NCBI GenBank assembly: GCA_019636625.1
Contig: JAHBXE010000006.1
Span: 62,001 to 126,000 of the forward strand
Direction: 5' to 3'
Source: Phycisphaeraceae bacterium
GTDB lineage: Bacteria > Planctomycetota > Phycisphaerae > Phycisphaerales > UBA1924
Length of the DNA stretch: 64,000 nucleotides
This document shows, piece after piece, positions 45,445 through 53,759 of this stretch; within the stretch, counting starts at the first letter, position 1; each line of letters opens with the position of its first letter. Position numbers and translations under genes: made by a program. Below the pieces are notes generated by a model, which was not told where the DNA came from, searched no databases, and saw only the letters and a list, made by a program, of their open reading frames with translations.

Positions 45445-46815
45445 TTACTTGGGCTTGTCCACCGAATCCGCCTTGGCGTCTTCTGCCTTCGGCTTCACGA
45501 GCGGCTTGTTCTCGACCAGCGTGGCCAGTTGCTCCTTCAGCTCTGCCTCCATCGACGGCATGAACCCGACGTGCACGGCCTGCACCGTCCCGTCGCGCCC
45601 GATCAGGACCGTCTGCGGAATCCCCGAAACGTTGAACGCCTTGCCCGCCTTCCCGGTTTTGTCCAGCGGCACCAGCAACTTGAGTTCCCGCTTCTCCAGG
45701 AACGACTTGATCGTGTCCACGTTTTCCCGCTGGTTCACGGCGTAGAACACGACACCCTTGTCCTTCATGTCGGCACAAACCTTGGACACCACCGGCAGCC
45801 CCTTGACGCACGGCGGGCACCACGTCGCCCAGAAGTCCAACACGACGACGTCCTTGCCCTTGTGCTGCGCCAGGGTGATCTTCCCGCCGTCGAGCAGGTC
45901 CAGTTCAACCGCAGGCGCCGGGTTGCCCAGCATCGCCTCGTGCGGATTGGCGGCGTTCCCATCGTCCCCGTTTCCTCCCCGCTCAAACTCATCCTGCATC
46001 GCCTTCATCAGCGACTCAACCTTCTGCGACCCCTCCGGCGGCTTGAACGCAAACGTCTCGGCGGGCATGGTCTCCGCCCGCTTCCAATCCTGGAACAGCA
46101 GTTCTGTCTTGGGCATCTGGTCGCGGAACTCCTCCGGCACCATCTCCAGCATCCGCTTCATGTCCGGCACGATGGCCACCAGCCACGCCTCCCCCTCCGC
46201 CGCGACAAGCAGGTCCACATCAAACTGCGGGGCGGCGACCCGGATCCGGTCCACCGGCCCAGACTTGGACTCCTCCCGCCCCACGTACTTCACCTCGTTG
46301 CTCCCGCCAACGAGTTTCTTCAGGCTCTTGGCGTCCATCACCATCACCGGTGCCAGCACTGGTTGCAGCCATCCGGTCTCTTCCATGTCCTCCATGCCCA
46401 TCCCCACCGCCTTGACCACCCCCATCAGCGACTCGGGCGCCGCCTTCTCCTCGTACTTGTTGAACATCGCCCCGTAGTACTGCCAGAATGTCTTGCCGTC
46501 GCTCACCACCGCGTATTCCCCGGCCTCATCCCCTGCAGGCCGGATCGACAGCTTGTTCGGCTGTTCCATGGACACATCGAGGGACTGCTCCATCGTCTCC
46601 GTCTCGCCCTCCGCCTTCGACGTCATTTTCATCACCGCCCGAACCGACACGCCCTTCACCCCCGTGTAATGTGCCATCAACCGTTCGGCAACTTCCTTCG
46701 CCCGGGCGTCCGCCGGCTGCTTCGCCGCGGCGGCCTCCTGCCGGGCCTCCACCATCGACACCGCGCCCAGCGAAAGGACCAAACCCGCGACCATGTGCAG
46801 CCTGTTGACTCGCAT
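45445..46815 (-). CDS. Exported protein: DUF2092-like domain plus TlpA-type thioredoxin
   Basis: A 456-residue protein with signal peptide (MRVNRLHMVAGLVLSLGAVS). The N-terminal part (about 30-285) resembles a lipoprotein-carrier-like (DUF2092/LolA-type) domain (MSMEQPNKLSIRPA-type strand DVSMEQPNKLSIRPAGDE, YAVVSDGKTFWQYYGAMFNK, EAWLVAIVPDMKRML). The C-terminal part is a TlpA/ResA-like thioredoxin with catalytic FWATWCPPCVKGLPVV and cis-Pro region VSGIPQTVLIGRDGTV. This combination is frequent in planctomycetes. It likely reduces or oxidises exported thiols. An AGGAG site precedes ATG 46815. Confidence 0.85.
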   Translation of the reverse strand: MRVNRLHMVAGLVLSLGAVSMVEARQEAAAAKQPADARAKEVAERLMAHYTGVKGVSVRAVMKMTSKAEGETETMEQSLDVSMEQPNKLSIRPAGDEAGEYAVVSDGKTFWQYYGAMFNKYEEKAAPESLMGVVKAVGMGMEDMEETGWLQPVLAPVMVMDAKSLKKLVGGSNEVKYVGREESKSGPVDRIRVAAPQFDVDLLVAAEGEAWLVAIVPDMKRMLEMVPEEFRDQMPKTELLFQDWKRAETMPAETFAFKPPEGSQKVESLMKAMQDEFERGGNGDDGNAANPHEAMLGNPAPAVELDLLDGGKITLAQHKGKDVVVLDFWATWCPPCVKGLPVVSKVCADMKDKGVVFYAVNQRENVDTIKSFLEKRELKLLVPLDKTGKAGKAFNVSGIPQTVLIGRDGTVQAVHVGFMPSMEAELKEQLATLVENKPLVKPKAEDAKADSVDKPK

Positions 46816-46928
46816 AAAAACTCCTTGGTATGCCCCGCAGGATAACGCCCCGAAGCCCCGCGGATGCGAGATGGACCTCGCTTTTTGCGACTTTTCAGGG
46901 TCGCACCGCCCCGGATACCCTCTCCCGC

Positions 46929-48407
46929 GTGCCAGATTCCTCCGTTCTTAACCTCGTCAACGGCCAAATGACCCCCGCCCGCGGCGGCCGCACGCTCGAC
47001 CTGATCGAGCCCGCCACCGGGAACGTCCACTCCCTCGCCCCCAACTCCAACGCGGATGATGTGGCCGATGCCGTCGCCGCCGCGGCCGCGGCGTTCCCTT
47101 CGTGGTCCGCCGCGCCCGCCCCGGTCCGCTCGCATCTGCTGATCAAGCTGGCCGACCTGATCGACGCCAATCTTGAATCGCTCGCCAGGGCCGAGTCCAT
47201 CGACACCGGCAAGCCCGTCTCGCTCGCCCGATCGGTGGATATCCCCCGCGCCGCCGCGAATCTCCGCTTCTTCGCCCGCGCTGTGCTGGATGTTCCGGTC
47301 GAGAAGTACGACTTTGACGGCGCCGGCGTGCCCGGCGGTGTCCCGGCTTACAACACCACGCTCCGCAAACCCCGCGGCGTGGCTGGCCTCATTTCTCCGT
47401 GGAATCTCCCGCTTTACCTTCTCACCTGGAAAATCGCCCCTGCCCTTGCCACTGGCAACACCGCCGTCTGCAAGCCCTCCGAAGTCACGCCGACAACAGC
47501 CTCCATGCTCGGGGAACTCTCCATCAAGGCCGGTTTCCCGCCCGGCGTCCTCAACATCATCCAGGGAACCGGAGCCGATGCCGGCGCGCCGATCATCCGA
47601 CACCCCGGCGTCCCCACCATCTCTTTCACCGGTTCGACCAAGGTCGGCCAGTGGATCGCGGAAACGTCCGGTCCGATGCTCAAGCGTCTCTCCCTCGAAC
47701 TCGGCGGAAAGAACCCCTTCATCGTCTTCGACGATGCCGACTTCGACGCCGCGCTCTCGAACGCCGTTCGCGCCGGCTTCACGAACCAGGGCCAGGTCTG
47801 CCTGTGCGGATCGCGGCTTCTGATCCAAGAGAAGCTGCACGATCGCTTCATCGCTGCCTTCGTGGATCGTGTAAGGGCGCTCAAGCTTGGCGATCCTCTC
47901 GATGAATCAACGCAGCAAGGCGCCCTCGTCAGTCGCCAGCAACTCGACAAAGTCGCCTCGTATGTCGATCTCGCACGGCAACTCGGCGGCAAGGTCCTCT
48001 GCGGCGGCTCACCCCCCGCCGCTGCGGATCTGCCAGCACGATGCCGCAATGGCTACTTCTACCTCCCCACGGTCATCGCCGGTCTCGACCCCGCCTGCCG
48101 CGTGGAACAGGAGGAAATCTTCGGCCCCGTCGTGACCGTGCAGCCCTTCCGCGATGAAGCGCACTCGCTGTCCCTCGCCAACGGCACACCCTACGGCCTC
48201 GCGGCGACCCTCTTCACCAACGACCCGGCCAGAGCCGAGCGAGTCTCAGCCAACCTGGACGCGGGAATCGTCTGGGCCAACTGTTGGATGGTCCGCGACC
48301 TCCGAACACCCTTTGGTGGCATGAAGCAGAGCGGCCTCGGACGCGAGGGCGGGATGGAAGCCATCAGGTTTTTCACCGAACCGAAGAATGTGTGTGTGAA
48401 GAAGTGA
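46929..48407 (+). CDS. Aldehyde dehydrogenase, probable 2-aminomuconate 6-semialdehyde dehydrogenase
   Basis: A 492-residue NAD-dependent aldehyde dehydrogenase. Marks: LISPWNLPLYLLTWKIAPAL, the glycine block GSTKVGQWIAETSG, the general-base Glu in LSLELGGKNPFIVFDDA and catalytic Cys291 in TNQGQVCLCGSRLLI; EEIFGPVVTVQPF and FGGMKQSGLGREGG close the fold. Start GTG 46929 (VPDSSVLNLVNG) is preferred over the in-frame upstream ATG. It neighbours a RidA-type aminomuconate deaminase and the kynurenine genes, so oxidation of 2-aminomuconate semialdehyde to 2-aminomuconate is the likely step; hydroxymuconate semialdehyde is the alternative substrate. Its stop lies in the first unit of the 8-bp repeat array. 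Confidence 0.87.
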   Translation: MPDSSVLNLVNGQMTPARGGRTLDLIEPATGNVHSLAPNSNADDVADAVAAAAAAFPSWSAAPAPVRSHLLIKLADLIDANLESLARAESIDTGKPVSLARSVDIPRAAANLRFFARAVLDVPVEKYDFDGAGVPGGVPAYNTTLRKPRGVAGLISPWNLPLYLLTWKIAPALATGNTAVCKPSEVTPTTASMLGELSIKAGFPPGVLNIIQGTGADAGAPIIRHPGVPTISFTGSTKVGQWIAETSGPMLKRLSLELGGKNPFIVFDDADFDAALSNAVRAGFTNQGQVCLCGSRLLIQEKLHDRFIAAFVDRVRALKLGDPLDESTQQGALVSRQQLDKVASYVDLARQLGGKVLCGGSPPAAADLPARCRNGYFYLPTVIAGLDPACRVEQEEIFGPVVTVQPFRDEAHSLSLANGTPYGLAATLFTNDPARAERVSANLDAGIVWANCWMVRDLRTPFGGMKQSGLGREGGMEAIRFFTEPKNVCVKK

Positions 48408-48467
48408 CGGAGTGACGGAGTGACGGAGTGACGGAGTGACGGAGTGACGGAGTGACGGAGTGACGGA
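48404..48467 (+). repeat. Tandem array of eight 8-bp units
   Basis: Eight perfect head-to-tail copies of GTGACGGA, beginning on the last bases of the dehydrogenase gene (the stop TGA is inside the first unit). In register this reads as GAGTGACG, matching the consensus of two more arrays in the kynurenine genes (NAGYGASN). Confidence 0.95.
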
Positions 48468-48650
48468 ATTGTCCACTCGCCATAGTCTCGCGGTTTTGAG
48501 CCCGCAGGGCTGCCCGTTCGTAGCCGAAGGTTGCCGCGCTTCGCGGCACCCCCGGCCGAACATCCCACGACTCAAGCAGCCCAAAGGGCTGCTGGTACGT
48601 TCCCAACGAACTTCACCTCCGCCATCACCCCAGAGCACGGGAATCACCTC
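48408..48650. other. Intergenic region with repeats and hairpins
   Basis: About 240 bases between the dehydrogenase stop and the RidA gene start. It contains most of the 8-bp array and three small perfect hairpins: 48499-48511 (5-bp stem AGCCC/GGGCT), 48533-48547 (6-bp GCCGCG/CGCGGC) and 48576-48592 (7-bp GCAGCCC/GGGCTGC). No gene was seen; a RidA extension back to 48531 is unlikely. Confidence 0.6.
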
Positions 48651-49100
48651 ATGACCGACTCGATCCGCTCCACCCGCGCCGCCGAACCCGTCGGTCCCTA
48701 CCCCCACGCCCGACGTGCCGGAAACCTTCTTTTCCTCTCCGGCGTCGGCCCGCGGAAGCGCGGATCCAAAGACATCCCCGGCGCCGTCGTAGACGCCGCG
48801 GGCAACCTCATCGACTACTCCATCGAAGCCGAGATGCGGTCCTGCTTCGAGAACATCAAGACCATCCTCGAAGAAGCTGGCTCCCGCTGGGAGAATATCG
48901 TCGATGTCCAGGTCTTCCTCACCGACATGAAACGCGACTGGGCCAACTACAACCGCATCTACGGCGAGTTCTTCCCCGCAGGACCAAACCAGCCGACGCG
49001 GACGACCATCGAGGTCAAGGCCCTGCCGACGGGGGGGAACACACCGATTCACTTTGAGATCAAGGTCGTGGCCACAATACCCCCAGAAGCGCAGCGGTAA
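48651..49100 (+). CDS. RidA-family protein, probable 2-aminomuconate deaminase
   Basis: A 149-residue protein of the RidA/YjgF superfamily, of the subgroup of 2-aminomuconate deaminases (AmnD/NbaF). It has AAEPVGPYPHARRAGNLLFL, SGVGPRKRGSKDIPGAVVDA, IEAEMRSCFENIKTILEEAG, VDVQVFLTDMKRDWANYNRI and QPTRTTIEVKALP with the conserved Arg. The subgroup removes ammonia from 2-aminomuconate to give 4-oxalocrotonate. It follows the dehydrogenase on the same strand and converges on the kynurenine fusion gene, in keeping with that pathway. The length equals that of known aminomuconate deaminases. Confidence 0.87.
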   Translation: MTDSIRSTRAAEPVGPYPHARRAGNLLFLSGVGPRKRGSKDIPGAVVDAAGNLIDYSIEAEMRSCFENIKTILEEAGSRWENIVDVQVFLTDMKRDWANYNRIYGEFFPAGPNQPTRTTIEVKALPTGGNTPIHFEIKVVATIPPEAQR

Positions 49101-49155
49101 CGGAGCGCAGGGCAAACGGCTGGCAGCACGAGCCATCCCGGTCGCGCGCTCATGG

Positions 49156-51252
49156 TCACCTTACCGTCGGCCGCCTCAACACCGCCCGCACCGGGCTCGC
49201 ATCAAACCCCTCAAGCCGCAGCGGCAACGCGATCAACTCGTACTCTCCCGCTGCCACATCCCGCAGCACCAGACCCTCCAGAATCGCGATCCCGTGTTTC
49301 AGGATCGCCTTGTGCGCCTCAAGCGTCTTGGACTCCTGAAGATCCACGCTTGGCGTGTCGATGCCGATCGTGATCACACCCCGCGCGGCCAGCGCCTCGA
49401 CCAGTTCCACCGTCAACGCCGCGAAGTCGCTGTTCCACTTCTCGGGATCCGGGAATGTCCCGGTCTTGATCAGCACCCGCGGCTGTTTCACTTCGCCGAT
49501 CGGCATCCGTAAGTCCGCAACCCGCACTCGCGACCCCCGCGCAACCTTGGCCTCGATCACCTGGCAGGGCCCCAGGTAGTGCTCCAGCCGCTGCTTGGAG
49601 ATATCCGGCGCCCCCAGCCCATAGTGATTCGGACCATCTGCGTGCGCCCCCAGGTGCACTGTGGCCCGCAGCGTGCTCAAGGTCACCGTGTCCCCCTTCG
49701 CGATATCGCACAGCACCTCTCGCGAGACCGGCGTGTCCCCCGGCCACACCCCAAGCCGCGATGACACCACGGGCGTGATATCAATCAACTCGGCCGCGGT
49801 TCCGATTTGAGCGTTGAGCTTTGCGCTTTGAGCATTCCCATCTACGGCCCCGCGTACCGCCCCCCGAAACTCCTCCTCCGACATCCCTGCTGCCTTTTCC
49901 GCCGGCACCGCCGCGATCACCCGATCCAGCACCGAATCCAACTCCCGACCCCGACGGCGGGCCTCGACGTACGACACCGTCGAGAAACTCACCAAGTTGT
50001 ACTGCGGCGACCACCGTCCCTCGAACAACGCATGCACCGTCTGCTCGACGCGCTTGCGATACAGGAACTCCGGCTGCCCAACCTTGTCCCGCATCTCCAC
50101 AAAGTTCTCAAGCGCCATGTCGGCGATCGCGTCCGCGTTTGGCTTTCTCGCCGCCTGGTACGCCTCCAGCGCCTCGCGCTGATCGCGATGCTTCTTCAAG
50201 CAGCTCGCCAACTCCACGCAATCCTCGAACCCGCAGTTGATCCCCTGCCCGTAGAACGGCACGATCGCGTGCGCCGCATCGCCCAGCAGCACCGTCCGCC
50301 CCGAATGCTGCCACGGCCAGCACCGAACCGTCACCAGCGAACTGGTCGGGTTCCGCATGTAGTCCCGCTCCAGTGTCGGCATCTGCGGAACCGCATCCCC
50401 GTACTGCTCCCGGAAAAACGACCCCACTTCCCCCTCGCTCCGCAGGTTCGCAAACGAATGCTCCCCCTCGAACGGCCAGAACAGCGTGCACGTAAATGAC
50501 CCATCCCGGTTCGGCAGCGCGATCATCATCGCCCCGCCCCGCGGCCAGATGTGCAGCGCATTGGGCTCCATCGCAAACAACCCGCGATTCACCTCGCCCC
50601 CCTGTGCCGCTCTCCCTCCATCGCTGCCCCGCTGCCTCGCTCCCTCGCTGTCTCGCTCTTTCGCCGGTATCACCAACTCCTTGTACCCGTGCCCCAGGTA
50701 CGACTGGCTGTACTCGAACCGGTCCGTCTTCTGCATCGCCCCGCGTACCGCTGAGAACGCTCCATCCGCGCCGATCAGCAAGTCCCCCTGGACACGAACC
50801 TCCGACCCATCCAGCCGCTTGAACACCGCAACCCCCGCCGCCACGTCCGCATCCATGCACAAATGGTCGAACGCAAACTCCACACCCGGTATCGCTGCCG
50901 CCTCCCGGATCAGCGTCAGACTCAGGCCCCCGCGCGACACGCTGTTGATCGCATCCCCCGGGTCCTTGCTGTACGGCTGGAATGTCAACTTCCCGTTCCG
51001 CGCGTGCATCATCCGACCCGGCATCGGGATCAGGTCCCGCTCGCGCACAACGCCATCAAGCCCCGCCGCGGCCAGCCCCGAGAGCCCCCGCGCCGACAAC
51101 GCCAGGTTGATCGACCGCCCCCCCTGATACCCCTTTGCCCTCGGATCCCCCCGTCGCTCGAACAACTTCACCCGCCACCCGTACCGCGCCAGGAGCACGG
51201 CAAGCAACGGGCCAGCCAATCCATTGCCAACGATCACCGCCGTCCGCGTCAC
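49156..51252 (-). CDS. Fusion: kynurenine 3-monooxygenase + kynurenine formamidase
   Basis: A 698-residue bifunctional protein. Residues about 1-470 are a kynurenine 3-monooxygenase: FAD-binding TRTAVIVGNGLAGPLLAVLL, YQGGRSINLALSARG, DLLIGADGAFSAVRGAM, NALHIWPRGGAMMIALPN and LLGDAAHAIVPFYGQGINCG. Residues about 487-698 are a cyclase-type kynurenine formamidase (KynB): LIDITPVVSSRLGVWPGDTP, the metal motif HLGAHADGPNHY (about 533-544) and VLIKTGTFPDPEKWNSDF with late GVITIGIDTPSVDL. It therefore covers two successive steps, N-formylkynurenine to kynurenine to 3-hydroxykynurenine. A 16-residue repeat-derived insert interrupts the monooxygenase at LVIPAK (50611-50658). GTG 51252 overlaps the kynureninase stop (GTGA). 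A longer in-frame extension to 51621 is antisense-like sequence within kynureninase and is discounted. Confidence 0.9.
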   Translation of the reverse strand: MTRTAVIVGNGLAGPLLAVLLARYGWRVKLFERRGDPRAKGYQGGRSINLALSARGLSGLAAAGLDGVVRERDLIPMPGRMMHARNGKLTFQPYSKDPGDAINSVSRGGLSLTLIREAAAIPGVEFAFDHLCMDADVAAGVAVFKRLDGSEVRVQGDLLIGADGAFSAVRGAMQKTDRFEYSQSYLGHGYKELVIPAKERDSEGARQRGSDGGRAAQGGEVNRGLFAMEPNALHIWPRGGAMMIALPNRDGSFTCTLFWPFEGEHSFANLRSEGEVGSFFREQYGDAVPQMPTLERDYMRNPTSSLVTVRCWPWQHSGRTVLLGDAAHAIVPFYGQGINCGFEDCVELASCLKKHRDQREALEAYQAARKPNADAIADMALENFVEMRDKVGQPEFLYRKRVEQTVHALFEGRWSPQYNLVSFSTVSYVEARRRGRELDSVLDRVIAAVPAEKAAGMSEEEFRGAVRGAVDGNAQSAKLNAQIGTAAELIDITPVVSSRLGVWPGDTPVSREVLCDIAKGDTVTLSTLRATVHLGAHADGPNHYGLGAPDISKQRLEHYLGPCQVIEAKVARGSRVRVADLRMPIGEVKQPRVLIKTGTFPDPEKWNSDFAALTVELVEALAARGVITIGIDTPSVDLQESKTLEAHKAILKHGIAILEGLVLRDVAAGEYELIALPLRLEGFDASPVRAVLRRPTVR
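50611..50658 (-). repeat. Degenerate 8-bp tandem repeat inside the monooxygenase domain
   Basis: On the coding strand six 8-bp units (GAGCGAGA, CAGCGAGG, GAGCGAGG, CAGCGGGG, CAGCGATG, GAGGGAGA). The 48 bases add 16 residues (ERDSEGARQRGSDGGR) between LVIPAK and the conserved FAMEPNALHIWPRG, where family members have only a short loop. The length is a multiple of 24 bases, so the frame is kept. Confidence 0.85.
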
Positions 51253-52592
51253 CCGATGACCTCCCGCAGGATCCCCACAAATCGCCTCACATCCGAGAAC
51301 GAGTTGTACAGCGCCGTCGGCGCTGCTCGGAACACATCCGGCTCCCGATAGTCCACCCACACACCACGATCGTGCAGCCTCTTCTCGATCGCCCTCCCCG
51401 CGCCCGGAACCACCAGCGACAACTGCGCCCCGCGCTGCCCCGGCTCCCGCGGCGTCAAACACCGCACCTTCCCCCCGCACCACTTTCCGATCAGGTACTC
51501 CATGTACCCCGTCAACTTCACCGACTTTTCCCGAATCGCCGACATCCCCGCGCGATCGAAGATATCCAGCGACGCCTTCACCGGAGCCAACGCCAGAATC
51601 GGCGGGTTCGACAACTGCCACGCATCCGCCGACGCCACCGGCACAAACTCCGGCCCCATCGCAAACCGCGTCGCTGGATCATTCCCCCACCACCCCGCAA
51701 ACCTCTTTAGCTCCCCCGGTGTCGCTGCGTCGCCGCCTCGCTCTATCCCTGTCCCGCTGTTTCGCTTTCTCGCTACCTCACTGTCTCGCTGCTTCGCCGT
51801 GTGCCTCTCGTGCACGAACGCTCCCGCCACCGCCCCCGGCCCCGAGTTCAGGTACTTGTACGTGCACCACGCCGCGAAGTCGACGTTCCAGTCGTGCAGC
51901 TTCACCGGCACGTTCCCCGCGGCGTGCGCCAAGTCCCACCCGACCACACACCCTTGGGCATGACCCGCCGCTGTGATTCGCTCCATCTCGAACCACTGCC
52001 CGGTGAGATAGTTCACGGCGCCGAGCATGACAAGCGCGATCGACCTCCCCTCACGCTCCAGCACCGCCAGGACATCCTCCGTCCGCAGCGTGGCCTCCCC
52101 TTCGCGCGGCTTCAAGCGGATCACGGCCGCCGCCGGATCGAACGCGTGAAACGACGCCTGGCTCGCCACCGCGTACGAGTCCGAAGGAAACGCCGAATCC
52201 TCGATTACGATCTTGAACCGTTCCTTCGTCGGGCGATAGAACGACACCATCAGAAGGTGCAGGTTCACCGTCAGGCTGTTCATCATCACCACTTCGTGCG
52301 GAAGCGCCCCAACCACCCGCGACATCGGCCCCCGGAACTGCTCGTGGTACGGCAGCCACGGGTTCCGCCCCTTCAGGTGCGCATCCACCCCCAGCCTCGC
52401 CCAGTCCTCCAACTCCCGCTCGATCGCCCCCCGCGTCGCCCGCGGCTGCAATCCCAGTGAGTTCCCCGTCAGGTACACCGGCTCCTCACCGCGCGGCGGC
52501 TCCGGAAACAAGAACTCCCCCCGAAACGAACGCAGCGGATCCGCCGCATCCATGTCGCGTGCAAAACCATCATCCTCTCGATACTCAACCAT
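51249..52592 (-). CDS. kynU: Kynureninase
   Basis: Kynureninase is a PLP enzyme that splits 3-hydroxykynurenine to 3-hydroxyanthranilate and alanine. The 447-residue protein has VYLTGNSLGLQPRATRGAIE, MNSLTVNLHLLMVSFYRPT, VVGWDLAHAAGNVPVKLHDW and the PLP lysine Lys246 in WCTYKYLNSGPGAVAGAFVH, with FAGWWGNDPATRFAM and VDYREPDVFRAAPTALYNSF after it. The family length is about 410-420; the extra residues are a 24-residue repeat-derived insert (51720-51791) between FVHERHTAK and FAGWWG. It is followed by the monooxygenase-formamidase gene with a GTGA overlap. ATG 52592 is the start. Confidence 0.95.
   Translation of the reverse strand: MVEYREDDGFARDMDAADPLRSFRGEFLFPEPPRGEEPVYLTGNSLGLQPRATRGAIERELEDWARLGVDAHLKGRNPWLPYHEQFRGPMSRVVGALPHEVVMMNSLTVNLHLLMVSFYRPTKERFKIVIEDSAFPSDSYAVASQASFHAFDPAAAVIRLKPREGEATLRTEDVLAVLEREGRSIALVMLGAVNYLTGQWFEMERITAAGHAQGCVVGWDLAHAAGNVPVKLHDWNVDFAAWCTYKYLNSGPGAVAGAFVHERHTAKQRDSEVARKRNSGTGIERGGDAATPGELKRFAGWWGNDPATRFAMGPEFVPVASADAWQLSNPPILALAPVKASLDIFDRAGMSAIREKSVKLTGYMEYLIGKWCGGKVRCLTPREPGQRGAQLSLVVPGAGRAIEKRLHDRGVWVDYREPDVFRAAPTALYNSFSDVRRFVGILREVIG
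51720..51791 (-). repeat. Degenerate 8-bp tandem repeat inside kynureninase
   Basis: On the coding strand nine 8-bp units (CAGCGAGA, CAGTGAGG, TAGCGAGA, AAGCGAAA, CAGCGGGA, CAGGGATA, GAGCGAGG, CGGCGACG, CAGCGACA). The 72 bases encode QRDSEVARKRNSGTGIERGG followed by DAAT, resembling the insert in the adjacent monooxygenase. The length is a multiple of 24, so the frame is kept. Confidence 0.85.
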
Positions 52593-52703
52593 GCCCCGAT
52601 CCTATCGGAACCGCGAGCATCACGGAGCAGAGCCCTCCACTCTCCCAAGTCCTTCAGTTCGGCCGAACCCTGCCCGGCACCGGCCGCCGCTTCCACCGGC
52701 CCC

Positions 52704-53759
52704 TCACCCGCCAATCCCCAGGAACTCCCGCGCCGTCCCGCTCAGCAACCTTTCCCTTGTCGCCGGGGCCAGCCCCATCGCCTCGATCATCGTCCCGGCC
52801 CGCTCCTCCCCCAAAGGGAACGGATAGTCCGACCCCAGCGCGATCCGCTCCTCCCCCATTACGTCCATCAACAATCGGAGCACGCGCGGGTCGTGCACCA
52901 GCGAATCGACGTAGAACCTCGCGGGCCTCCCGTCCTTCGCCAGGTACTCCGATGGATGCACGCGGCAATCCACCGCGCACAGGTCCGGTCGAGCCTCAAA
53001 CCCGTGCGCCACCCGCCCGAACGTCGACGCGAACCCGCCTCCCCCGTGCGCAAATGCGATCCGAAGCCCCGGCAGCCGCTCCAGCACGCCCCCGAAGATC
53101 ACCGAGCAAACCGCCCGCGCCGACTCCGCCGGCATCCCCACCAGCCACGGCAACCAGTACTTCGCCATCTCCGCCGAACCCATCATGTCCCACGGGTGCA
53201 CGAAGACGCACGCCCCCAGTCTCGCCGCGGCCTCAAACACGGGGAACAACGCCCCCTCCGACAGGTTCCAGTCCGGCAGCTTCCGCTCCCCCTCCCGTCG
53301 CTCCACGTGGCTTCCGATCTGCACACCTTTGAGCCCAAGCTCCCGCACGCAGCGCTCCAACTCACGGACGGCCATGTCCGGGTCCTGCATCGGGATCGTC
53401 CCCAACCCGGCAAACTTCGCCGGGTTCGCACGGCAGACTTCCGCGATGTGGTCGTTGAGCAGCCGTGATAGATCCAGCGCCTCCCTCGCCCCGGCCCAGT
53501 AACTGAACATCACCGGCACCGTGGAGAGCACCTGCATCGTCACGCCCGCCGCATCCATCTCCCGGACCCTCGCCGCCGGGTCCCAGAGATTCTCCTTCAC
53601 ATCCCTGAAGAACTTCTGCTTGCCCCCCTCCTGCGACTGCACCATCCGCGCACATCCCGGCCCATGATGCTCGAGCGCGACCCACCCGTGGTAACCGGAG
53701 CGCCTGGTCCAGTCGGGCCAGCGCTCGGGCAGGATATGGGTGTGCAGATCGATCTTCAT
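52704..53759 (-). CDS. 2-amino-3-carboxymuconate-6-semialdehyde decarboxylase (ACMSD)
   Basis: ACMSD is a zinc amidohydrolase-fold enzyme that removes CO2 from ACMS and so directs 3-hydroxyanthranilate breakdown away from quinolinate. The 351-residue protein begins with the metal motif MKIDLHTHILPE (His6, His8), then MQVLSTVPVMFSYWA, VRELGLKGVQIGSHVE, VFVHPWDMMG, IAFAHGGGGFASTFGRVAHG and the metal Asp in ALGSDYPFPLGEER. Length fits the family (about 330-350). Its start overlaps the stop of the small membrane protein gene (ATGA). It lies between that gene and kynureninase, 111 bases upstream of kynureninase. Confidence 0.93.
   Translation of the reverse strand: MKIDLHTHILPERWPDWTRRSGYHGWVALEHHGPGCARMVQSQEGGKQKFFRDVKENLWDPAARVREMDAAGVTMQVLSTVPVMFSYWAGAREALDLSRLLNDHIAEVCRANPAKFAGLGTIPMQDPDMAVRELERCVRELGLKGVQIGSHVERREGERKLPDWNLSEGALFPVFEAAARLGACVFVHPWDMMGSAEMAKYWLPWLVGMPAESARAVCSVIFGGVLERLPGLRIAFAHGGGGFASTFGRVAHGFEARPDLCAVDCRVHPSEYLAKDGRPARFYVDSLVHDPRVLRLLMDVMGEERIALGSDYPFPLGEERAGTMIEAMGLAPATRERLLSGTAREFLGIGG

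Noticed and set aside
48404-48467. Possible CRISPR array
   Set aside because: The units are 8 bp, perfectly contiguous and without spacers, and no cas gene is present.
51253-51621. N-terminal extension of the monooxygenase-formamidase
   Set aside because: The extra 123 codons lie inside kynureninase in another frame, are Gly/Val/Ala-rich and precede the true FAD-binding start at GTG 51252.
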